NCBI GenBank assembly: GCA_036898135.1
Contig: CM072512.1
Location: forward strand, 21,129,958 to 21,193,957
Length of the DNA stretch: 64,000 bases
Direction of reading: 5' to 3'
DNA from: Oncomelania hupensis
Lineage: Eukaryota > Mollusca > Gastropoda > Littorinimorpha > Pomatiopsidae
The translations under genes were made by a program, and so were the position numbers. Under the pieces are notes generated by a model. The model saw only the letters and a list, made by a program, of their open reading frames with translations. It was not told the origin of the DNA and did not search any database. Positions 1 to 9,802 of the stretch are shown piece by piece. Position 1 is the stretch's first letter, and each line of letters opens with the position of its first letter.

Positions 1-149
1 TCACACCCTCCCTAATGGTAGGAACTGTTAACAGAGCGCTTCAGTGCATGGCAGAACGTTCGTCTGGCGTGCGAAAGATCATATCCACAAACATTTTAGG
101 ATGTTCAGTTGTTCAAAGCGCTTGACACTGCACATGAAGCAGTTCCATG

Positions 150-262
150 GCGCTTTGGGTGGTTTGAGTTACACCCTGTATAGATAGATCTATGACTAGA
201 GCGTTTGAGCAGCTCTTTGATCTGGCAAGTACGTTTGACAAGATTATTACTACTTTAAAAAA
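150..262 (+). repeat. L2-type SINE/LINE tail fragment
   Basis: The stretch from GGGTGGTTTGAGTTA through GAGCAGCTC resembles the last 110 bases of the SINE at 60603-60960 (GGGCGGTTTGAGTTAGA, then a GCGCC..GAG..GCGC tail). The match is imperfect and was judged by eye. Nothing else is recognised in positions 1-340. Confidence 0.35.
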
Positions 263-689
263 TCTATCCCTGTTAAATTTGTATTGTATGCGGCACATTT
301 TTAATCAAAGGTATTTTTCTGTGGGTAAGGGCACTGAATAGAATAGACCGAAGGTTTCAGCACGGCATCACTGGGCGAAAGTCATCTACACAGAAGTCAC
401 CGGCCAGGACGGAGGAACCTACAGGTTCAACGACCACGTGCTTTGGGTCAAGACGAGCCACACTGTATTCGTGGATATCGGCTGTGGCCAACAGCCTGGA
501 GAGGATTGGGCCCTGCCAGGCCTTTCTTGCCCAAGACCCACTAAATGATGAATAGAACCATTCACTTCCTACCGGATCGGTTGTCGCCCGGGTCACCAAG
601 GACCGCGCCTTCCGTTGGCCTCTAGCACGGAGGTGATAAGTGTGTTACTGATGGACAACTTAGCAAGATCCGCACGAGAAACAACATCG

Positions 690-1610
690 TCATTGGAACC
701 TGGAATGTTAGGACCCGAATTGCAGATCAAAAATTACAAGAACTGGCCCACGAGCTGGACCATTATTGATGGAACATTTTAGGTATCAGCGAACTGCGCT
801 GGAAAGGCCTAGGTGAAACAACGACCGACAAAGGCCACAAGCTTCATTTCAGCGGGAGAAATGACAAGCACGAATACGGCGTTGAATTCTTGGTCCACAA
901 AGACATTCTAGCCACTGTGATGGGTTGCCGCCCAGTCTCCAGTAGACTCATTACCATTCGTCTGAGAGCAGCCCCTTTCAACGTCACCATCATCCAGGCC
1001 TATCCCCCAACATCAGACTCTTATGACAGCGACGTGGAGGATTTCTATGAAAATCTACAGGTTGTCCTTGACCAAGTGCCGAAGTCATAGTCATAGTGCA
1101 AGGCGACTGGAATGTCAAAGTTGGCCAAAATGTGCACCACAACTGGGAGAGACACATGTGGACCCCACTGCAACAACGAGAAAAATAACAGGGGTCTGAG
1201 ACGCTTGGAGTTTGCCGGATACAACAATCTGTTACTGGCAAACACGCTTGGTCTCCACAAAAAATCCAGACGATGGACATGGCACAGTCCCTGCGGGGAG
1301 CATCACAACCAGATCGACTACATCATGGTCAAGAAACGCTTCAGATCAAGCATCAACATTGGCAGGACACGCACTTTTCCAGGAGCAGACATCGGAAGTG
1401 ACCACGATCTCGTGATGATGTCTTTCGGGCTCCACTTAAAGAGAGTAAACACAGCAAAGTGCACTAGCCTGAAGTTCGACCTGGACAAATTGCAAGACCC
1501 GGAGGTGGCAGAAATATTTCAGGCCACAATTGGAGGGAAATTTGCACCACTGCTGATTTTGGGAGCTGGTGAAGTAGATGTCAAAACCATGACCACCACT
1601 TTCAACTGAC
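690..1610 (+). pseudogene. LINE-D endonuclease (AP/EEP-type), degraded
   Basis: Translation in shifting frames gives the hallmarks of an exonuclease-endonuclease-phosphatase fold. The N-terminal segment is IGTWNVRT, followed by ISELRW (metal-binding Glu), FNVTIIQAYPPTSD, then a degraded GDWN segment and a C-terminal WHSP..NQIDYIMV and GSDHDLVMM (Asp-His pair). An LDHY*WNI stop near 770 and frame changes near 1090 and 1110 mean no intact protein is made. In a working LINE this domain nicks the target DNA to prime reverse transcription. The order and motifs are clear; the fold assignment is family knowledge. Confidence 0.8.
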
Positions 1611-1639
1611 CGATGCCGCCAATGAGATCCTTGGCAGAC

Positions 1640-3465
1640 ACCGGCCAAAGAAGACGCTGTTGATCACACCTGAACTTCTGGACCTGTGTGATAAACCAAG
1701 AGAGATGAAAAATAAAAAGAACACCTCAGAGGGAGCTGATGCCTACCGAAAAATCAACAATGACATCAGAAAAGACATGCACACACCAAAGGAGAACTGG
1801 ATAGAAGATCAATGCCAGGAAATAGAGAACAGTCTGAACAAGAACAACAGCAAGAAGGCCTACCAGACTGTAAAGCAGCTGACAAGTGTTAAACAGCCCA
1901 AGGTCTCCACGATCCAAAGCAAGTCTGGCTTATGCCTTACAGAAGAACAACAAGTCTTGGATAGATGGAAAGAGTGCTGCTCTGACCTTTACAACCACAC
2001 ACCAAACTCAGACCCATCAGTTCTATCATGTCCCGAGAACAGAGAAGAGGAAAGAAATCCTCCCAATTCTCCGAGAAGAAGTTGAGGCAGCAGTACAATA
2101 AAAAGGGGAAGTCAACGGGAGTGGACAACATACCTACGGAAATGCTTCAAGCAAGAGGAGAGGCGATGATTGACGCCCTCACCATTATATGTAACAAGTT
2201 CTGGCAGAGTGGGGAGTGGCCTACATCATGGACCCAGTCGCTTGTCATAACTCTTCCCAAAAAAAGGTAACCTTCAGGAGTGTGAAAATTACCGCACCTT
2301 CAGCCTCATCAGCCATCCCAGCAAGGTCCTCCTGAAAATAATACTCAACAGGTTGAAACCCCAAGCTGAACAAATCATAGCTGAAGAACAAGCAGGATTC
2401 GGTTTGAGGGCGAAGTACCTCTGAACAGATTTTCAACCTCAGAATAATGTGCGAAAAATACCTACAGCAACAAAAAAATATATATATCATGTGTTTGTAG
2501 ACATCAAGAAAGCGTTTGACCGAATCTGGCATGCAGCTCTGTGGGCAAATATGAGAGTGTACAACATCAGCCCTAAATTATTGAAGTCATCAAAAGCTAC
2601 AAGTGCGGTCCTCCATAGCGGCGCCATCGGAAACTGGTTCAGAACAACAATCGGTGTGCGTCAAGGATGCATACTCTCTCCAACACTCTTCAACATCTTC
2701 GTAGAGCGCATCATGTCAGATGCCCTTGCAGATCACGAAGGCGGATGCCATTGAAGAGGAACAAGAACTTGGACAGCTGGTAAAGAGGCTTGACACCACC
2801 TCCAGAGCCTATGGAAAAAAAATAAATGCAGAAAAGACCAAAGTGATAACCAACAACACCAATGGCATCAACACGGACATCAAAGTCCAAGGTCAATCCC
2901 TCAACACAGTGCATAGCTTCAAATATTTTGGAGCCGTTGTAACAGACAATGAGTCCTGACAGGAAGTCCTCTCCAGGATCGCACAAACAACTGCTGCCCT
3001 GGCATGGTTGAAGCCCATTTGGAAAGACAAGACCATCAGTCTACATTCCAAGATAAGGCCCTTGTCATCTCCATCTTCCTATGCGCTTGCGAAACATGGA
3101 CCCTCACAGCAGATCTACAACGAATAATACAGATGATGTGCTACAGAAGACTCCTGGGCATTTCCTATACCCAGCAAATCACCAACGACGAAGTCCGACA
3201 GACCATCACACAAGCCATTGGTCAGCATGATGACCTGCTCACAGTGGTGAAGAAACGGAAACTCCGATGGTACGGCCACGTCACCAGATCATCAAGCCTT
3301 GCCAGGGCACAGCGCAAGGAGGTAGAAGAAGAGGGAGACCAAAAAAGAGGTGGGAGGACAACATTCCAGAATGGACTGGCTTGTCACCGAGCGAAGCCAT
3401 CAGGGTTGCTGAGGACAGAGAAAGATGGAGTATAGGGCTTACTGGTTAAACGATCATCTGTGGTG
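1640..3465 (+). pseudogene. LINE-D reverse transcriptase and C-terminal domain, degraded
   Basis: Recognisable RT blocks are VDIKKAFDRIWHAALWA near 2500, then IGVRQGCILSPTLFNIFVERIM (palm motif) near 2650. The expected catalytic (Y/F)xDD block is missing: the sequence jumps from ADHEG to the downstream EEEQELGQLV, a deletion of roughly 60 bases compared with the copy at 12000-12500. Downstream are QSLNTVHSFKYFGAVV, a YRRLLGISYTQ block, and KKRKLRWYGHVTRSS with a basic GGRRRGRPKKRW segment. That C-terminal layout is common in animal LINEs. Several frameshifts (about 2030, 2270, 2450, 3300) and the lost catalytic block make it inactive. Confidence 0.85.
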
Positions 3466-3512
3466 CCCCTACGACCTCCGAGTTACGTGATAGGATAGAA
3501 TGGGATAGGATA

Positions 3513-4011
3513 TTTCTAGCGAGCATGTTTATTATCACATGAAAAATTAGGTTACTTACGTTCAAAATTCTTTTTTCTCGCGAGATAGTATTAGGCTACA
3601 TGAAAATACTTCACGAGGAATTGTGTAAGCTTACTACATCGGCTTTGATACAAGTTTGTGTTTTTTTTGGTCAATTTTTTAGCATTGGTGTATCTTCATT
3701 CATCTTCTAGGTTGCCGAGACATCATAAATTAGCTTATATATAGTTGTGCCATTTACTTGTCAGTTCTAAGATCTTTGTGCGTCTATCTTTCTAAGATCT
3801 TTGTGCGTCTATCTATACTGCAGAGGCACAATGGATGTGACGTTCTCTAAAGCTTGTTGGTATATAATCATCATTCGCTATTACTAATAACAGTTATAAA
3901 GACCGGAACACCTATTAACCTTGTTGTGACATCATCGCCATCACCAATCAGTACAACAGCGGTATTAGGACCTGAATTTCTATAAACTTTGTTGTGATAT
4001 CATAGTCATCG
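3513..4011. other. No gene seen; AT-rich spacer
   Basis: AT-rich unique-looking sequence with a short direct duplication of about 22 bases near 3770-3815 (TCTAAGATCTTTGTGCGTCT twice). No reading frame or RNA gene is supported. Confidence 0.5.
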
Positions 4012-4134
<123 letters not shown>

Positions 4135-4318
4135 TTTTTCGTGAATACGAAACAGTCCGTCAGCAATTATTGTTTTAGATTCACAATAATCTGCTCTGTC
4201 TGCAATTTTGAAGAGAAGTTTTCATAATGGCCACAGCATGACTTCGGGTTGCCGAAATAATGAGAATCAGAAAACTGGGAATTCCAGAGTTACCGAGTGC
4301 GGTGTGTGTGTGTCGCTT

Positions 4319-4320
<2 letters not shown>

Positions 4321-4405
<85 letters not shown>
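4321..4405. repeat. (ATC)n microsatellite
   Basis: About 28 uninterrupted ATC units. The poly-His, poly-Met and poly-Ile frames across it are artefacts. Confidence 0.98.
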
Positions 4406-5574
4406 TTTGAGGTTGTTTTTTGTTGTTGTTCTTCTGTCTCGCGCCTCGGTCAGTTTTTTTTAAACCTGATGAATGTTCATTCACACATTTTCAACTTAAT
4501 AGGACAGCGCTTATGGAATTGCATTTGTAAAATATTTATTTATGATATTTTTCGGTACTGTCTTAAATTATCTTTATATAGAAGTCTATTTTCTAAATAA
4601 TCATTTATTTACAAACAATGTAAGATTTCTCTAAATAATATATTTTTTCCATAAATAACTTATGACTTATCTAAACAATGCATTGTTTCCGGAAATAAAT
4701 CATGATTTAGGGAAATAAGGATTTGTTACTAAATTAAGAAAATTACTTACCTTTATAATGCATCATTTAGCAGATTGTGTTAAATAATGTAATAATGAGA
4801 AATGTTTCTAAATAATGGTTTGTTTACCTATATAGGCTAATGCATTATTTAGCAGAATTTGCTAAATAAACTAATATTTAGAAGATGTTGCTAAAGAATG
4901 CATTATTTACGTAAACAATTCATTGTTTAGGGACTGCAATTTTCATTATTTAGGGGATTCCAGGATTCGCTTAAAATCTTGGTTTGTATAATTTTACTAC
5001 TTTTTTTTTTATTAAATGAATGTTTTTTGTAAAAACATAAATTACTAAACAATTTCGAAGATAAAACGTCTATAACTTCCCGAACACAGAGGAAAGGTCA
5101 AGGTCAGTTTTGCGCGAGATTGTACAGTTTTTGAGTATCTCCGTGAGAAGAAAAAAAAACTTTGTTTTTGTATTTATTTACCCCAAAACTGTGTTGAGAT
5201 TGTGCTTCCGGTAAAAAAAAAAGTTGAATTAAGTTTAAATTTCAAATGAAAATTTTCAGCTTATTCGAAACGGATTTGCAGGTCGGACTGACAAGAGACA
5301 TGGCAGAAGTACTCTGAAGGCAAAGACGCCAATGCAGAAATAATGATGGATACCTCTTTTCCGGAGCCGTTACCGTTGCAGTTTCGTATATTAATACGAA
5401 CGAATAAAGTGAAATAAAGCAGTTACCTAATTCTAAATCGCAAAACAGCGTAAAATCACGGATTTGCAATTTTCTTTATCACTACCACATAACCTCACAG
5501 TAATACGACTTGTAAGTGCGATCCCCCTAAATAATGAAAATTGCAGTCCCTAAACAATGAATTGTTTACGTAAT

Positions 5575-5868
5575 TTAATCGTTCTTATATAGCGCTTTCC
5601 AGCTCAAGAGCTGCTCAAGGCGCTGGCCGATACAGGATCTAACTCCTTTGGGTGCATTGTAATAACGCTCCAGACAACTGAGCACAATTTTGGGCAGCCA
5701 GGGATGGGGGAGAAGGACCTAGGTGCATGCTGGGTGTGTTCTTGTCACCGGCACTCACCCGTCTAGGACATGAGCGTCAAGATCTTTAAAGTCCGTTATG
5801 ATGGAATGTATGCAACACAGACTAGACCTTGGTTTATTCTCTCATCCGAAGGAGTAGGAAACGTAAAT
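5575..5868 (-). mobile_element. SINE, L2-tailed family, inserted in foldback arm
   Basis: On the minus strand this matches the SINE at 60603-60960: CCTTCGGATGAGAGAATAAA, a GACGCTCATGTCCTAGACGG block, GTGCCGGTGACAAGAACACA, then a GGCCAGCGCCTTGAGCAGC tail ending in GCGCTATATAAG. It sits inside the right arm of the foldback element. The bases ACGTAA on both sides (near 5565 and 5864) may be a short target-site duplication. Confidence 0.8.
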
Positions 5869-6008
5869 AATGCATTGTTTAGCAACATCTTCTGAATAAT
5901 ACATTATTTAGCAAATTGTGCTTAAAAAAAGTGCATTATAAAGGTAAGCAAATTATCATTTAGAAATATTTCTAAATAATACATTATTTAACACAATCTG
6001 CTAAATAG

Positions 6009-6519
6009 ACAGGACCATCAGTCTACATTACAAAGTAAGACTGCTGCGCTCCCTTGTCATCTCCATCTTCCTATATGCTTGCGAAGCATGGACCCTCACA
6101 GCAGATCTCCAACGAAGAATACAAAACATGGAGATGAGGTGCTACAGAAGACTTCTGGGCATTTCCTATACCCAACACATCACCATGCAACGACGAAGTC
6201 CGAAAGACCATCATACAAGCCATTGGACAACACGATGACCTGCTCACAGTGGTGAAGAAACGGAAACTCCGATGGTATGGCCACGTCACCAGATCATCAG
6301 GCCTTGCAAAGACCATTCTGCAAGGCACAGTGCAAGGAGGTAGAAGAAGAGGGAGACCCAAAAAGAGGTGGGATGACAACATTCCAGAATGGACTGGTTT
6401 GACACTGAGCGAAGCCATCAGGGCAGCTGAGGACAGAGAAAGATGGAGTATGCTGGTTAAACGATCATCTGTGGTGCCCCTACGACCTCCGGGTTACGGG
6501 ACAGGATAGGATAGGATAG
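6009..6519 (+). mobile_element. LINE-D, 5'-truncated copy with 9-bp duplication
   Basis: This carries only the C-terminal domain (about 165 residues from LRSLVISIFLYACEAWTLTADLQRR through KKRKLRWYGHVTRSSG, the basic GRRRGRPKKRW segment and VVPLRPPGYG) and the GGATAGGATAGGATAGG tail. It is flanked by GCTAAATAG at 6000-6008 and 6520-6528, a 9-bp target-site duplication that falls in the foldback arm. 5' truncation and variable-length duplication are typical of target-primed reverse transcription. It is among the best-preserved 3' ends of this family in the window. Confidence 0.9.
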
Positions 6520-6775
6520 GCTAAATAGTGCATTACATAGGTAAATAATTCATTATTTAGAAACAATGCCTTATTTACCTATATCATGATAATATATTGT
6601 TTTGGTAAATAACAAGTCATTTACGGAGAAAATATATATTTTTAGAGAAATCTTACATTGTTTGTAAACAAATGATTATTTAGAAAATACGTTTCTAAAT
6701 AAACATTATTTAGCTGAAAGTGGTGACATTAAATATTTTACAAAGGGAATTCCATAAGCGTTCGGACAGATATTT

Positions 6776-7856
6776 TGAAGGGATTTTGTGCCTGTAGCTT
6801 TACATTTCGAAGATCTTTAACTTGTCAGCCTAGGAATATGAAATATGGAAGGGATCTGACGCGTCCTCCCTAGTCTGAAGTTCCGCGGGGATGTGAACCA
6901 ATGCATTATGGGATGCGCACAATGATGGTAAAAGTTTGGAAATGTTCATCGATCGTTCGGCCTTGCAGACCGTGCTCAAGAGGTTAGGGAAACCGGTGAC
7001 GTACACTGTTTTATTACTTTGCTTTTTCTTTTTAAGATCTTCTACATCAAACTTCCATCCAAATTCTTGAATACATCTTTTTTAAAATTATTTTTTTAAT
7101 AAACAACTTCGCACAGTCATAGAATTTTTTTTGGCCCTTACTTTTAATAACCCTTATTACTGCGACCCCTTACTTTCAAATCATACAGAGGGCGCGAGTC
7201 TTGGGCGAAATAGGTTTGATTTTGATCTCGAAACTCTGTACGCAAAGGACTGTTTTGTCAATTCCAGCGCCTTGAGCTGCTCGCTCTTTCAGCGGGAAGG
7301 TGCGCTAAACAATAACACTTTAGAAAGTGGCGATACAAGCCGGCCAATGATTATAGGAAGTACATAACAGACTGCCTTTGCTGTAACATTTTTACCCTAA
7401 GAAAGCAGATTTGTTAAAATAAAGACGAAAATGTTTTTTGGAGTTTTTTTTTTTAAATAAAATAATGTAAACGACTTGTTAGGCTTTAATTTTTTTATTT
7501 CTTGTTTGTTTTCGGCTTCATTGTAAATCAGAATGAATGAATGAACAGTTGTTCAGGCAATTACAATTTTCCTACAACAAAAAACATTCGAAATATGTTT
7601 TTTGCATCGCAGATTCTAAGCTTGTTATTGTAGAGGCTCGTGATATTCGTGCTCTACTTTTTCATATTATTTTGCAAAGCAAATCCATCCTTGGAAACTG
7701 TTGAGGCCAGTGGCATACTCTTATTATATCATCTTTAAATGTCTATGGCCTCCTGTAAAGCAGACGTTTCCAAATTATTTAGAGATTATATAGTCAGCCA
7801 GGGACATACACCGCTATAATTACATTTACATGATCTGCAGAAGAGGTTCTTCGGGT
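6776..7856. other. No gene seen
   Basis: About 1.1 kb without recognised genes. A 78-codon open frame at 7131-7367 has no recognisable domain and looks like chance. Several short homopolymer A/T runs occur near 7080-7130 and 7440-7500. Confidence 0.5.
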
Positions 7857-7857
7857 C

Positions 7858-7922
7858 ATATCCTATCCTATCCCGTAACTTGAAAGTCGTTGGGGGCACC
7901 ACAGATGATCGTTTAAGCAGCG

Positions 7923-7923
<1 letters not shown>
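7858..7923 (-). mobile_element. LINE-D 3' end fragment
   Basis: On the minus strand this reads the last 60 or so bases of LINE-D (AAACGATCATCTGTGGTGCC) followed by the GGATAGGATA-type tail. It abuts a (TAC)n microsatellite on its 5' side, so nearly the whole element is missing. Confidence 0.85.

Positions 7924-7998
<75 letters not shown>
7923..7998. repeat. (ACT)n microsatellite
   Basis: About 25 ACT units. They lie between the LINE-D tail and the 3' end of the L2/CR1-like LINE on the minus strand, so they may have grown from that element's tail. Confidence 0.97.
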
Positions 7999-7999
<1 letters not shown>

Positions 8000-9066
8000 A
8001 AGTAGGCTTATATAGCGCGATACCCCAGCTCAGGGCTGGGCTCACCGCTCTTAACATAGGATATATCTTTATAACAAACATAAACAATAAAACGGGGTAT
8101 GCAAGCATTCACACCAAACGTACTCGCAAGGCATACAAGGGAACAACAACATATGCAATACACTACACATGCATAATAAAACAAACAAACAAACAAAAAT
8201 ATTAATACAATGGCATATTAGATAATAATAAGATTCATCATACAGATTTAAAATTTAACTAAAAATGTGTTACATGTAACAATGGTTAATTAATACAATG
8301 ATCGGATTTTAAAAAAGACTAGACCCGCCTCATCACTATTGCAGAAATAACATTTTATCAATAACATAATGTAGAAACTAATGCAAAAATAATTATATAA
8401 AAATAATTAGATAGTCAGATCTAACTGTACAGACTATTTAAATTTCAAGCCACGGACGGCACCCCAACGGCATCCGTCATCGGTCGGAGGGTAAGAGTCA
8501 ATCAAGATAATACATTTTGAAGAGATGGGTCTTGAGTGCGTTTCTGAAGTCCTGGGTGGTCGGTATGTTGCGGATGTGTGATGGGAGAGAATTCCATTGC
8601 TTGGGAGCGCAGAAAGAGAAAGATCGTTCACCGTATGTAGTACTATTAGTGCGTGTCTTGGGAACAGAAAGAGTGCGCGCATCTGCACAGGCGCAAAGCT
8701 GTCGAGAGGGTGAGTAGAAAGTTAGAAGATCAGTAAGATAGGAAGTTGTGGCAGAGAGTGGACAGTTTGTAGTCGATGCGGGCTTGAACAGGGAGCCAGT
8801 GAAGAGAGTGGAGAAGTGGAGTGATGTGATCGCGCTTTTTTGCCTTAAGAACTAACCTAGCAGCAGAGTTTTGGACCCTTTGCAGTTTATCGATAAAGTG
8901 TTTAGGTGAACCTGACAAAAGAGAGTTGCAATAATCTAGACGAGAGAGAACGATGGCACAGACTAATGTTTAGGTAGCACTAATTGTGAGATAATGGCGG
9001 ATGGAGCTGATCTGACGAATGGCGGTGTAAGGAGAGCGACAGATGTGAGAGAGGTGTTTTAAAATA
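7999..9066 (-). mobile_element. L2/CR1-like LINE remnant, 5' truncated
   Basis: Read on the minus strand, this begins inside the C-terminal part of a reverse transcriptase at about 9066 and ends at 7999 with GCTGGGGTATCGCGCTATATAAGCC and an (AGT)n run. The GCGCTATATAAG end is typical of L2/CR1-like LINEs and is shared with the SINE family in this window. About 430 bases of AT-rich 3' region lie between the coding end and the tail. Confidence 0.75.
8434..9064 (-). pseudogene. L2/CR1-like reverse transcriptase C-terminus
   Basis: The minus strand encodes the conserved post-palm region of CR1/L2 LINE proteins: SRLDYCNSLLSG, LQRVQNSAARLV, then HITPLLHSLHWLPVQARIDYK, and a C-terminal RNIPTTQDFRNALKTHLF segment. 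The frame shifts between these blocks near 8725, and there is one in-frame stop upstream of TLVCAIVLSRLDYC (near 8970). The polymerase palm and endonuclease are absent. It is a dead 5'-truncated copy. Confidence 0.85.
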
Positions 9067-9068
9067 AC

Positions 9069-9069
9069 T

Positions 9070-9100
<31 letters not shown>
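9069..9100. repeat. (TG)n(CG)n microsatellite
   Basis: A short TG run followed by alternating CG, a combination able to form Z-DNA. It directly abuts the truncated 5' end of the L2/CR1-like LINE. Confidence 0.9.
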
Positions 9101-9101
<1 letters not shown>

Positions 9102-9252
9102 AGATCTTAATTGTAATGTTACATTATGATGTTTTTATTATAAAGTTAGTTTGTTCTACTAATTGTTATTGTTACAAGCCCCAATATGTAATAAAAAAAA
9201 AGTACAACCAAAACTTACATGTACTCTTGTACCCTTGTTAAATAAAATTTTT

Positions 9253-9256
<4 letters not shown>

Positions 9257-9306
<50 letters not shown>
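9257..9306. repeat. (CT)n microsatellite
   Basis: About 25 CT units. The stretch 9101-9256 before it is AT-rich with nothing recognised. Confidence 0.97.
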
Positions 9307-9311
<5 letters not shown>

Positions 9312-9802
9312 ACCACCTTCAACGAGTGCACTTCACGAGGACAGAGTATTTGGTTTGGCTTAAAGATTCTTAATCCGACTTTGTTCCTTCAGCAACAGGC
9401 AAAAACATTTAAAATATAGATTTTTCTGTGTCTGTGTCACTTTTCATCCTAGTTCTATACACTCCCCCTATCATCCCACCTCCCTCTTCTCCTCCCACCC
9501 CACAAAGCTGTCTGGAGCTTGGCTATTCCTGGCCATTTCAACTAGACTATGGACAGATCGGCTGAGACTGGGCGACGATGGAATGTCGATTACAGGCAAA
9601 TTGAATTCCGGCGATCAGGCCAGAGAAGTGAGATGTGGCTCACCTGATTACATGTGTATGGATTCCTGACCTGTGCCTCTCGCCACCAAAACGGATCACT
9701 ACTTTTTCAATTTGCAAAAAGAAGTTAAAAGAATGTCGCAAGCACGCGCGTTTTTTTTATTTTGCATTTGCCTACCTGGAAATACTTTGACATAGTTGGA
9801 AT
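9307..9802. other. No gene seen
   Basis: About 500 bases of ordinary composition without a supported reading frame, RNA gene or repeat match. Confidence 0.5.

Larger units (their letters stand above)
345..3512 (+). mobile_element. LINE-D copy 1, long decayed non-LTR retrotransposon
   Basis: This is the longest copy of a LINE family that recurs at 6009, 7858, 9803-12780, 40497 and 61297. It holds an AP-type endonuclease followed by a reverse transcriptase and a C-terminal domain, all broken by stops and frameshifts. It ends in a tail built from GGATA units (about 3483-3511), the same tail seen at the other copies. Segments 345-640 may be its 5' untranslated or ORF1 region, but I recognise no protein there and the 5' boundary is uncertain. 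The proteins resemble the craniofacial-development-protein-2-like endonuclease/RT proteins often annotated in invertebrates, which are RTE or CR1-like LINEs. The clade is not settled. Confidence 0.8.
4500..6775. repeat. Foldback (long inverted-repeat) element, interrupted twice
   Basis: The left arm (about 4500-4975) reappears in reverse complement as the right arm (about 5510-6775). Diagnostic pairs are CGCTTATGGAATT near 4510 with AATTCCATAAGCG near 6750, and TAGGGACTGCAATTTTCATT near 4930 with its complement near 5535. Both arms are rich in short TAAATAAT / ATTATTTA motifs. The right arm is split by a SINE (5575-5868) and a 5'-truncated LINE-D (6009-6519), so those insertions are younger. 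The spacer 4976-5509 has no recognised gene. The general type is a foldback or large MITE-like DNA element; the superfamily is unknown. Confidence 0.75.

Noticed and set aside
7131..8196. CRISPR-like or regularly spaced array
   Set aside because: The only regular repeats are simple triplets; there are no spacers and the sequence is clearly eukaryotic.
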